Source: Entamoeba invadens IP1 (Eukaryota > Evosea > Mastigamoebida > Endamoebidae). From it: a DNA stretch of 27,439 nucleotides. The notes under the pieces were generated by a model, which was not told the DNA's origin, did not search any database, and saw only the letters and a list, made by a program, of their open reading frames with translations. Numbering within the stretch: the stretch's first letter is position 1; each line of letters begins with the position of its first letter. Shown here piece after piece: positions 1 through 8,912 of this stretch. The stretch covers positions 2,413 to 29,851 of the forward strand of contig NW_004440113.1 of the NCBI RefSeq assembly GCF_000330505.1, written 5' to 3'. A program made the translations under genes and the position numbers.

Positions 1-852
1 TAAAAAATTTAGTTTGAATGGTGTTATTTCTAATTGGATATAATAACGTTATATTTATTTCATAAATTGTTTTTTCTGTATCATCATCAAAATTGAAATA
101 TATCAATTATATAATATCATTATATTTTATATATTGATAATAAATATATAAATTATATATAAAATAACTCATTTTAATATATATGTATATTCAAAAAATA
201 ATATTTAAATAAATTCAAAATATATTAATTTGTTATTATTATCTAAACATAATATTTTTTTTTGTAAATAATAAAATATACTATTTACAATAAACTATTG
301 CTAGTTGAGAACTTGTTTTTATGGGATTGTATAATAGCATTAATTTATGCTTATAATCGGGATAATTCTGACTTTTCTTTATATTTTTAATATAATAGGG
401 TGTTTTATTTGCTAGTTTTTCCCGACCTATTAAACTTTATATACGAAACAAATCAATAAAAATTAAATAAGTTTTATTTTATGATTGTAAAATATATGAT
501 AGGATAATTTTATAGTAACTTAAACTATGTTTTAATTATTTTATTTGTTAAAATACAATAAACGAATTTAAAATAAAACAAAAAATTATGCATTTTTTGT
601 CAAATAATTTGGTCATAATTTTCTTTTTTTTCAATTTTATGCTCATATTTTTAATTTAAGAATGCACTTTTGGCAAATTGTCAGGATTTAACAGGGGACT
701 TGCTTCAACTTGTATCGATTTATATTTTATGTTGATTTATAACCTAAATATAAACCTTTTGTTATTGTTTTTGTTATTGTTGAAAAATAAGTTTAACATT
801 TGTTGTGAGTAAAAAACATAGAAAAAGTAAAGTTGTACACTTGTTTGGAATC
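1..852. other. AT-rich gene-less stretch
   Basis: I see no gene here. The sequence is A/T homopolymers and short TA runs with a few less AT-rich spots near 300-430 and 660-720. No open frame of useful length, RNA gene or clear terminal inverted repeat was found. Confidence 0.6.
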
Positions 853-1066
853 ATGGTTAGAAAAAAACGAGGGTCTTCTCAAAAGTTTTTTCACATAAAA
901 AAAGACAAAACTCAATTAGACAAATGCAACGTCATCAAAAAACAATGACCCCAAAAAATTGCCTAAAGAAAAAGAAAAAAGTTTGGAAAAAATATTTAAC
1001 CTTAGGAAGGAGGAACTGGAAAAAATGATAAAAATTATAGGATTTGAATTAACATCCACTTTTTAA
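853..1066 (+). pseudogene. Small lysine-rich ORF, frameshifted, BED-finger-like
   Basis: An ATG at 853 opens a basic frame (MVRKKRGSSQKFF...) that stops at TGA 946-948. A second frame from about 941 continues in the same basic, coiled-coil style (LPKEKEKSLEKIFN...EELEKMIKIIGFEL) to TAA 1064-1066, so one frameshift near 940 would join them. The segment DKTQLDKCNVIKK resembles the first half of a BED zinc finger, the DNA-binding domain at the N terminus of many hAT transposases, but the second cysteine is replaced by isoleucine and no His pair follows. I read it as a short remnant of a transposase N terminus. It could equally be chance in an A-rich stretch. Confidence 0.25.
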
Positions 1067-1866
1067 TTATTAAAAAAAAACAGATGTTGATTAAATATAA
1101 TTAACATAAAAATAATTATTTAAAATAATTATATTTTATCAATAATATAATATAATAATTTTTGACAAAAAACAATTTTAACCAAACTAACTAACAAAAT
1201 TATATTGATTAGTTTAATCAAACACTCCGACTTTAATAAAGAACACTTTTTTGAACACTCGGAATGATAATTTAAAAAAACACTTGTCTAAACAATGAGG
1301 CTAATTGTTTGCTGAAATAAAGGATTTGATGTTGGTGCTGTTATAAACACTTCCGCGCAATATGTATCAATTGTAAAGAAAAAAAATAAGTATGGTTATG
1401 ATTATTTGTTGATTTTTTTTGTTTAAAAAGAAAAAAATAGTAAATAGTATTTTCCAGTTGGTCCCAACGGGAGTGGATAGAAAAAAAGTGGATTTGAATC
1501 AGCGTTCTAAGGTTAATTTAATTGGTCATTTTTCTGTTAGAAAATATAGTTAATAAATAATATATATTATTATATATTTAATAAAATAATATTATATAAT
1601 AACTATTGTTTATATATAAATGGACAATCTTTTATTTGTTTGTGTATTAAAAACGATAACAAATAATACAATATAAAATAGTACATCGTTAATTTAAAAA
1701 CAATAATCTAAACTATTAAAAAAATTATAAAAATTATAAATAAATAGTAAAACAATTTTACAAAATAACACAAAAAACTATTTATAAATTATTAATAAAA
1801 TATATAATTAATTTAAAAAAAACTAAAAAAATTTCTTTAATTAAACTATAAAGCTAAAACAACAAA
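1067..1866. other. AT-rich gene-less stretch
   Basis: Mostly A/T runs. A less AT-rich patch at 1210-1350 and another at 1440-1530 have no convincing open frame. 1530-1866 is almost pure A/T and borders the element that starts at about 1875. Confidence 0.55.
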
Positions 1867-1874
1867 GTAGTAGA

Positions 1875-2051
1875 AAATTATGTGGATTTAGGGGAAACCC
1901 ATTTTATCTATATTTTATAATACTTTAACTAAACGCGACTAAGCGTAGCATGAATTTAATTATAGATCAATATTTATGGTAAATTTGTATTACTATAAAA
2001 ACATATAAATTTATATTAATGTATTTTTTTATCTTCCTTAAAATGACTGAA
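1875..2051 (+). repeat. Left 177-bp inverted repeat
   Basis: Perfect reverse complement of 3913-4089. It contains a relatively G+C-rich core (AAACGCGACTAAGCGTAGCA near 1933-1952), a promoter-like T-rich leader and the first nine bases (ATGACTGAA) of the open frame that begins at 2043. Perfect identity in otherwise degenerate surroundings implies recent duplication, transposition or gene conversion. Confidence 0.9.
2019..2042 (+). promoter_or_regulatory. Shared T-rich leader upstream of ATG
   Basis: The 24 bases before the ATG at 2043 (TGTATTTTTTTATCTTCC then TTAAA) recur exactly before the ATG at 3921 (minus, 3922-3945) because they lie in the inverted repeats. A looser version (TTTTTATTTTTATCTTAAAA) precedes the ATG at 3205 of the third gene, which is not in a repeat. 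The common core TTTTTATCTT..TTAAAA next to three start codons suggests a promoter or initiator with very short 5' UTRs. That function is inferred only. Confidence 0.45.
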
Positions 2052-2440
2052 CAAATTAATAAACTTGATTATGATAAAGATGTTGATGATTATGTTAAAT
2101 ATGATCTAGATAACAAATTTTTATTTGTCAATCTAGGATGTGGATATAAAATTTCAAAGAATATTTGAATAATTATTTTAAAACTGTACAAAGTAATTAA
2201 TATGTAATATGTAATTACCAAACTAATGAAGGTTGGAGTAAAACATATCCTTTAACAGATAAATATGATTTGAACAAATTGATTAGCGTTCTAGAAACAA
2301 GAATAATAAATCATGATGAAATAATTAAAGCTGTAAACGCAGATTATGATATCGCAGGTGCGGACTCCACATCCTTTGGATGTGTCGATATCCCAGAACC
2401 TATAATTGTTATAAAAATAAAAGTATCTATTTATAAATAA
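2043..2440 (+). pseudogene. Broken ORF starting inside left inverted repeat, related to the right-hand gene
   Basis: ATG 2043 opens a 41-codon frame ending at TGA 2166-2168. It contains DKDVDDYVKYD and VNLGCGYKISK, which resemble EEDVNDYVYYN and ANMECDSTKFK of the converging gene at 3408-3921. Just downstream, in another frame, NNYFKTVQSN parallels KEYFNKFIRNN of that gene, so the homology continues through a frameshift. A third frame, open from 2201 to TAA 2438-2440, has good coding character (TNEGWSKTYPLTDKYDL, then a C terminus rich in I, V and K). I conclude that this is a decayed paralogue of the right-hand gene. It lacks the acidic insertion of that gene. Function is unknown. Confidence 0.5.
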
Positions 2441-2533
2441 TAATTATCAAATAATTTACTAACATCTAAATTATTAACAATAATATAATGTTCTAATATC
2501 GGAAGCATCTTATTTTTAATTCCATCTCGCATA

Positions 2534-3205
2534 TTATTTTGATTGTTTTCTAATTTTTTTTATTTTATTAAGTAATAATTCTAATTGTTCTTGCTTTTTA
2601 CTTTCTATATTTTTGACTTTATTATCAAGATCATTTTTAGTAATTCTATGTTGTTTCTTAATTAATGTTTGTTTACCTTTAATTCTAAAAAATACATATC
2701 CATTTAAATAAATTGTAGCATTTAAATCTTTTGTATTGATTAAGTTAACTTCTGGATTATTATTAATATATCTATTGATTTCTTTGTTACATTGTTTTAA
2801 CATATCTATTTCTTTTAAATTGTATTTGTTTATTATCTTCTGTAACGCAATAATATGTTTAGAATCAATATCAGATAAAGTTTCAGCCTTCGGTACGGAA
2901 CTTTGCTTATCACAACCTTTAGATGTGTCGATGCTTGTCTCAGCCTTTGGCATGAGTTTCTCGTCAATATCATATTCATCTTCACTTTCCTTAATTTCAT
3001 TTGGAGAATAAGACATACCAAATACTGTTTTTGGTGTTACATCGTTTACTCTTTGGAGTGATGCTTCTCTTACTTTAATAATTTCAGAAGTATCTATTTG
3101 TTTTAATGGGTCAGTCTTTGTAGTTTGATTTGTTTTGTCTGAAGATAACAAATTTTTGAAAAATGTTTTTAATGATTTTGATTGAGAAGTATTATCTGTA
3201 CTCAT
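2534..3205 (-). CDS. Unrecognised 223-residue lysine-rich protein
   Basis: Uninterrupted frame from ATG 3205 to TAA 2534-2536. Residues 1-60 are rich in Ser, Thr and Lys (SQSKSLKTFFKNLLSSDK). The middle is acidic and holds a duplicated PKAET motif (residues about 88-92 and 107-111), each followed by SID- or SDID-like residues. The last 45 residues are a basic coiled coil (KNDLDNKVKNIESKKQ... ending KIRKQSK). There is no signal peptide, membrane segment or cysteine motif. It sits alone in the centre of the inverted-repeat element and its leader resembles those of the two flanking genes, so it is probably a cargo or accessory gene of the element. Its intactness beside two broken neighbours suggests recent selection or youth. 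I recognise no family. Confidence 0.6.
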   Translation of the reverse strand: MSTDNTSQSKSLKTFFKNLLSSDKTNQTTKTDPLKQIDTSEIIKVREASLQRVNDVTPKTVFGMSYSPNEIKESEDEYDIDEKLMPKAETSIDTSKGCDKQSSVPKAETLSDIDSKHIIALQKIINKYNLKEIDMLKQCNKEINRYINNNPEVNLINTKDLNATIYLNGYVFFRIKGKQTLIKKQHRITKNDLDNKVKNIESKKQEQLELLLNKIKKIRKQSK

Positions 3206-3383
3206 TTATTTTAAGATAAAAATAAAAATGTATTAGTTATACATTACTAAATATATTATTAATAAAGTAATATAACAGTATTATTATAATAAATATAAAA
3301 ATAACATACTCAATAGATGTCTTCAGATAAGATGAAAAATATATTACTTTGTTTTTACAGTTTATGAAAAACTCAGAACTACA

Positions 3384-3395
3384 GTTCGTACGAAC
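3384..3395. repeat. 12-bp perfect palindrome
   Basis: GTTCGTACGAAC, flanked on both sides by ACAG or CAGT, is one of the few G+C-bearing words in the spacer upstream of the 2534-3205 gene and just past the end of the 3408-3921 gene. It could be a protein-binding site or chance. Confidence 0.3.
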
Positions 3396-3407
3396 AGTAA
3401 ATATCTA

Positions 3408-3921
3408 TTAAATTATCATCAATGTAATTTCATTAACGTAAAATATTTTTCCATCTTTTCCTTTACAATAACCATGAAACATAAAGTTTTGAAATTTTTG
3501 ATAATTATTTTTATTATTTAAATATAATGATATTTCATATCCTTTTTGAAATAACATTAGGACTAACATTATATTTTACAATTATATCTTTTATATTATT
3601 ATTTCTAATAAACTTATTGAAATATTCTTTAAATTTATTAATTCTTGTTTTAAATTTAGTAGAATCACATTCCATGTTTGCTAAAACTTTGATATCTTCT
3701 TCATTATAATAAACATAATCATTTACATCTTCTTCACTTGATTCATCAGAATAATCATGATTTTCTATAATATTTTCATCACTAGGTCCATCGTTATGTT
3801 CATCACTAGGTTTATCTATATCTTCATCTATATCTTCATATGTAGTTAAATTGTATAATAATTTCAAAGGACAAAGCTCGATATACTTTCTGAAAGCGGT
3901 ATTGATTATCCTTTCAGTCAT
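3408..3921 (-). pseudogene. Acidic protein gene starting in right inverted repeat, frameshifted near its 3' end
   Basis: The likely start is ATG 3921 inside the right repeat; an ATG at 3945 lies in the leader. From 3921 the frame runs 128 residues to a stop at 3535. Residues about 37-75 are a run of Asp, Glu and Ser (SDEHNDGPSDEN...). The C-terminal part (FKTRINKFKEYFNKFIRNNN, then IVKYNVSPNVISKR) is basic. Beyond the stop, another frame continues convincingly (EISLYLNNKNNYQKFQNF, then FHGYCKGKDGKIFYVNEIT) to TAA 3408-3410. A one-base slip near 3530 therefore appears to have cut the protein. The last segment resembles the strand pattern of an OB fold, but that is only an impression. It converges with the related broken frame at 2043. 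No family is recognised. Confidence 0.5.
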
Positions 3922-4089
3922 TTTAAGGAAGATAAAAAAATACATTAATATAAATTTATATGTTTTTATAGTAATACAAATTTACCATAAATATTGATCT
4001 ATAATTAAATTCATGCTACGCTTAGTCGCGTTTAGTTAAAGTATTATAAAATATAGATAAAATGGGTTTCCCCTAAATCCACATAATTT
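3913..4089 (-). repeat. Right 177-bp inverted repeat
   Basis: Mate of 1875-2051. It carries the ATG (3921-3919) and the leader of the minus-strand gene, so the two repeats give two converging genes the same 5' end. Identity stops three codons into the reading frame on both sides. Confidence 0.9.
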
Positions 4090-6621
4090 ATATACTACTA
4101 CAATATATTATTATTATGAATTTATATATATTTATTAATTTATGCTAATTATTAATTAATAATACTATTAGAATAATAATTTAATAATCGGTATCTATAA
4201 CCATTTATTTTTAATTAATAATTTATTTATTTATTTATTATTTATTTTATTGATACCATTGATATACAATAGGTGTTTTCATACTGATATTGAATTATTA
4301 CATTATTATATTATAATTTTTTAAATTTTTTATTGTATTTTACATATTATGTTTTTATTTTCTATGAAAATTTTGAAATTAACTTAAACCATACCCACCT
4401 TACAATCATTTTAATTACATGACAGTTTATAATTTAAATTTTGAATGATTTCATCATAAAAATTTATAATTACGGGTTTTATCAGATTTTATTACTAAAA
4501 TTTATTCAAATTTAACCATAAGTTTATTTATAAAAAACAACTAAATAATTTTACTTAATTCGTAATGTTTCAAAATATAACGAATATTAATAAAATTATT
4601 CATTAATTGGAATAATATCCAAATTAGAATATATTTAATCTGATATTTTTTGTATTTCTCGTTTCTAATCGAAATGTAAAAATCAAGAATTTATGTGGTT
4701 GTATAAATTTAATGTTTAATGTTGTTGTTTTTAGATATTAAAGATGTTTTTGTTTTTAAAATTTATGTTAAGTATTGTATAACACTTCTTGTATTAAAAT
4801 TATTTAATATTTAATATCCATCAAATTGCAATTTAAAAAATGTATTGTTAATGATTGTTTTGTGATAAATCGAAAAATAAGCTTTTTTGTTGCCATTTAA
4901 TTGTCAAACTCAACACCATCAAAGAGTGTATCAGTATTTGTGGTTATAATTTGGGTAAAAACAATTTATTGTTTGCAAAATATTGAACTTCGATAATTGT
5001 TAAGAAAATGTAAAACAAAACATTTAAATGAAAAACGAAAGCTTTTTCAAAATACAAATTTTGTATTTTATTTTTAGTGTTTATGTACTCATTTAAACTT
5101 ACAATGATAAATTTGTTTTTGTTGAATGTTGATTTCATTTTGGGAATACTCTAAAAACACACAAACAACGTTACCATTTTTAATGAACAAGCAATAATTC
5201 TGCAATTTTTTGTCAACCACTAAACCAATCTTTTATTATATATGAATTAAATGATCTTTTTTACAGTTTAATTCAAATTTAATCTGTGGCTTGTAATTCA
5301 TCAGTTAAAAACTGCAAATGATTAATGATTTATATCTTTTATCTAAAGTTATTTCGATGAATAATAGTATTAACAGTTTCTATTGATAATAAAGTTCTTC
5401 ATATAATTAAAATTTTTGATATATTAACGATCGGTTATTTATTGTTCATAAAGGCAACATGTTATGGAAGTGTTTTGTGTTACAAATCAATGTTTGTATG
5501 TTTATTGTAATTTAAATGGATAACCTTTAATTTGAAATTATTTTATTTGTTTATAAAATAATATCCATTTTCCGTATTTTCATTTCTTTTGTTGCAATAG
5601 TTCATATTTAACAAAAAGAACTAAACTAAAATATATGACAGATGTTACAGAAGATCAAAACAAAAAGTGATATGTTTGTTTTTAAATAAATTTTGATAAT
5701 CTTTAATAAAAAAGTGTATTTATTATTTTTATTAAAGACCACATTATAATTGTTTACAAAACATTCAATTAAATATATAACAAAAGTTAAGATTTTAATC
5801 CTTATTAATAAAACAATCATCTGTATATAAACAAACCCATCAACATTTTTATACAAGTTGATTAACAACTTGATTTATCACTGGTTAGAATTTGTTTTGT
5901 TATCCACAATAAAGTATGTAGAATCAATTAATATAAATTAATACTTTTATGTTGTACAAATGTTTGACTTTTAATTGTTAGTTGCGCAACTAATAATGAA
6001 CTTTTCAAAATGTTTGTCATGACTTAAGATAAATATAAAGATCAATTATTACGTTTTTTTTCTAGACCTTTCGCCCAAATCATTAATTCCAATTGTTTTA
6101 ATATCTGACCGTTTCCATTATATTAACGTAGTCCTTGATTACCGTCATTTCAATAAATCCTTTACACCTTAGATACATACACACATTGTGTTTTAATCAA
6201 TTTATTGTTTATTCTTTATCTATTTTACATTTATATTTTGTTAAAATTAATAATAACTTATATACATTATTTTAAAACTTAAATTATTGTTTATTGGTAA
6301 AATATTAATCGTTAATTAAAAAAAGACGCGCTAATTTTAATGCTGAAAACGCAAATTATGTTATATACATTAAATAATCATATTTTTTTCAAAAAGCTTT
6401 TTTTTGTTCGGCAATTTCGTCCAACTTTTTTGAACAAATATTATGTTATAATTTAAAAAACTATAACAATGAAAAATAAGTCTAATTAACTGAAATAAAA
6501 ACAAAGTTAATTTAAAAAAGATAAAAATATAAACAATTTTGGGAATAAGTCTTACTTTTTCATATATTTTTCTAACCATATTGGAATGACTTTTCATTTA
6601 TTTATTCGATTTATTTGAAAC
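4090..6621. other. AT-rich gene-less stretch
   Basis: No gene that I can support. Open frames here are short, isoleucine-, leucine- and phenylalanine-rich translations of A/T runs. 4380-4500 belongs to a diverged repeat also found at about 10045-10160. A less AT-rich patch at about 5940-6190 can be read on the minus strand in two frames with stops. Neither frame is clearly better, so I call nothing there. Confidence 0.5.
4380..4500 (+). repeat. Diverged dispersed repeat, copy 1
   Basis: TTAAACCATACCCACCTTAC followed by a T/A-rich segment and TTACGGGTTTTAT matches, in the same orientation and with mismatches, TTAAACCGAACCCGCCTTAA and TTATGGGGTTTTAT at 10045-10160. Spacing is similar in both. 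It is probably an old repeat family. One copy lies next to the inverted-repeat element, the other inside the nested transposon stack. Confidence 0.4.
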
Positions 6622-6648
6622 AAAGTCTGTTTTCTATTTAACGATATT
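6622..6648 (+). repeat. 27-bp inverted repeat, left arm
   Basis: AAAGTCTGTTTTCTATTTAA plus CGATATT is the perfect reverse complement of 8588-8614. The two arms bracket the hAT-type element at 6973-8441. They may be ends of an older element into which it inserted, or ends of a small inverted duplication. Confidence 0.5.
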
Positions 6649-6779
6649 CTAAAAATATAACAAAGAAAAGAACTAGACCGAAAATTTAAAACAATTATTT
6701 ACTATACTCAATACCGCTAATTAAAAACCATTAACTATTAATAAAATTGTCATTAATTAAAACTAATGTTAAACAAATC

Positions 6780-6963
6780 CTAAGCATTGACTTTTTTCCA
6801 AATCACTTGTTGTCGTCTTCAATTTGATTCAAATGATAATTTGACGCGTCTGCTCTATCAAATATGACATTTTATTCATTTTGAATGGTTTAGTTGACTA
6901 ATTCATTTCGTCGTCTTCACATTTCAAGACCAACCTATACTTCGTTTCGCTTAAAAAATTTTC
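6780..6963 (-). pseudogene. Decayed coding patch interrupted by the hAT-type element
   Basis: This patch is clearly less AT-rich than its surroundings. On the minus strand one frame reads ENFLSETKYRLVLKCEDDEM and, after a stop, KPFKMNKMSYLIEQTR and KTTTSDLEKSQCLGF, with two stops in about 60 codons. If the 6973-8441 element and one copy of its target duplication are left out, the same frame continues without a stop into the far flank (complement of 8450-8480, AKNNEKQNCFLT). This suggests that the element landed in a protein-coding stretch, now decayed. No family is recognised. A second frame with five stops looks SNARE-like but is weaker. Confidence 0.3.
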
Positions 6964-6972
6964 AGTTAGAAA

Positions 6973-8441
6973 TAGGGATGAAGTAAAATGGTGAAATAAT
7001 TTTACTGAAAATTTATGTTTTAGTAAATTATTTGGTGAAATCATTTCACCAAATAGAACTATTTAAGTTCTAGAATTTTGGTTTTGTTTTCAAAGAATAA
7101 TTTGATAAATACCATTATAATGTTTTTGGTTAAAACAATTTCAGCCTTTTGGAAAAAAAATGAAAAATTCAAAATGATTTTTTTTACAATTACCACAATG
7201 AGCGGCAATATTCATCTTATTGTAAATATTTATTACTTATCATAAATAAAAAACAATTTACACAAAATATGTTTTAATAAATACTTAAACAATAACAACA
7301 CTATATTTAATAAAAAAGGTACAAATCAAAAACATATTATTTGAAAATCTAGGATATATATTAAAAAATATAATATAAAATACATTGAGAAATGCTCATA
7401 ATTAATTTAATTTATTATTATAAGCATCAATTATCGAAATATCATTTGTACAACATCTGAAAGTGTTTTGGATTAATTAACTCTAACAATAATTTGTAAC
7501 CATCTGTTTATTTTGTTTTGAAAAATGCTCTTTAAAAAACTTATTATAATTTGAGACATTATATTTCAAAACAAAACAAATGTAATAAAATAATTATGAA
7601 TTTAAATCGTTATATTTTTGATAATAATAATATGATAACAATGATTATATCATTGCGATTTAATCTATCAAACATATTATTAAAATAATAACAACTATAA
7701 TTTGTGACTTATTATGTCAAGTAACATTGTTTTGCAATATTTATTGAATAATAATGACATAAAACGTATATTTTTACAAGACAATATTTCTTTTATTATA
7801 TGAAAATAATGTTTATTTGAAATAAGTACAAAAACAGTAATTAAACAGCACTTACATATAATCTATGATTCTTTTCATTTCAACGATTGATAAGAATAGT
7901 TTTTAATTTTAAAATGATATACGGTAGTAAATGATAATCGATGATTTTAAACAAAAAGTGCCAATCGTTTTAGTAATGTATGTCATATAATAATATAAAT
8001 TTGTTCGTCGAATCTAAAATAAAATTTTGTTATTTTTATGTTGTTTTCACTTATATTAACGTATCAGCTTTTGATGAAATAAAAATATTTTCTCATCAAA
8101 CATGTTAAAATTAATTAAAAAAACAACAAAAGCAACATTTGAATTGTTTTTTTTCAAAAAAATAATTTGATGATATTGGTTATTGTTGGATTTTTTTGTT
8201 CTTTTTTGTTTTTTTATTCATTTTTTTAACATCAATTGCAATAATAATTAAATGTTGGCAGAAATCGAAAAACTTTATAATTAAATTAAAATTGATGAAA
8301 ATGCAAAATGTTATACCTTTTCATTTTTAATTAAAATGTTTTTTAAAATATAGGGATCTTAAAGATCGTAAATCGGTGAAATATTTTACCAATTTTTTCT
8401 CTTTTTGGTAAACAGGTAAAATGGATTTTACTTCATCCCTA
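6973..8441. mobile_element. Non-autonomous hAT element (1.47 kb) with 8-bp target duplication
   Basis: The ends are perfect 17-bp inverted repeats, TAGGGATGAAGTAAAAT at 6973 and its complement ending at 8441. Immediately outside lie identical 8-bp direct repeats, GTTAGAAA at 6965-6972 and 8442-8449. An 8-bp duplication and a TAGGG-type end are hallmarks of the hAT superfamily. The subterminal regions repeat words such as GGTGAAAT and TTTCACC (7033-7055) and GGTAAAATG (8416-8423). The interior is AT-rich and has no transposase. It would depend on a hAT transposase encoded elsewhere; the two hAT genes in this window are broken, and I could not find this end sequence beside them. Confidence 0.85.
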
Positions 8442-8587
8442 GTTAGAAAGCAATTTTGTTTTTCGTTATTTTTAGCACACTTTTATAAAAAAAAACAAAA
8501 AAATAAAATACAAACCATTTTTTTTGAAAAACCACTTTATTTTATTATAAATTATAATACTGTTATTATAAATAATAGTAAAAACCC

Positions 8588-8614
8588 AATATCGTTAAAT
8601 AGAAAACAGACTTT
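8588..8614 (-). repeat. 27-bp inverted repeat, right arm
   Basis: Mate of 6622-6648 (see there). It lies 147 bp beyond the end of the hAT-type element and 43 bp before the pogo-like MITE. Confidence 0.5.
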
Positions 8615-8656
8615 AAATGGAGATGTAAATGAGAAAATGTTGCCGATATAATAGTA

Positions 8657-8864
8657 CAGTCAAAGGTGTCTAATTGTCGTAATTATAATTGTCGAAGTTG
8701 CTTAATTGTCGCACAACTGGCCAATCATTTTGGTGTACGACAATTAAATATTTTGTTCTCTAATCTGTAACTTTTGTTGAATTAAAAACTAAATTTTTTA
8801 TAAAAAACAATTTTCAATATTAAAAAGAGTTTTCTACAAAATTAACTCATTTACGACAAATAGA
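8657..8864 (-). mobile_element. pogo-like MITE, copy 1, truncated by 12 bp
   Basis: Starts CAGTCAAAGGTGTCTAATTG after a TA dinucleotide (8655-8656) and matches the complement of 27080-27287 almost base for base over 208 bp. The last 12 bases of the complete copy (CACCTTTGACTG) are missing; at 8865 the sequence switches to the subterminal part of the larger related element. CAGT ends and TA target sites are typical of the Tc1/mariner superfamily, pogo/Tigger branch. The word TAATTGTCG occurs three times near this end and once inverted (CGACAATTA), probably transposase-binding repeats. Confidence 0.8.
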
Positions 8865-8912
8865 TAATTTTTTCTGCTGGATTTACGCATACTCCGTAGC
8901 TTTTGCATTTTT

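Larger units (their letters stand above)
1875..4089. mobile_element. 2.2-kb element with perfect 177-bp terminal inverted repeats
   Basis: The two ends (1875-2051 and 3913-4089) are reverse complements with no mismatch that I could find, and both outer ends start AAATTATGTGGATTTAGGGG. Inside are three reading frames: a broken one starting in the left repeat, an intact one at 2534-3205 (minus) and a broken one starting in the right repeat (minus). None resembles a transposase I know. Just outside, GTAGTA on the left and TACTAC on the right suggest that a slightly imperfect extension of the repeat continues a few bases. I could not define a target-site duplication, so the exact boundaries and the class of element are open. 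A non-autonomous DNA transposon, a fragment of a larger virus-like element, or an inverted duplication of a gene start are all possible. Confidence 0.65.

Noticed and set aside
6780..6963. A SNARE-like reading of the decayed patch on the minus strand
   Set aside because: The frame that gives FDRADASNYHLNQIEDDN has five stops in under 60 codons, while another frame has only two and runs on across the hAT insertion site. I do not trust the SNARE resemblance.
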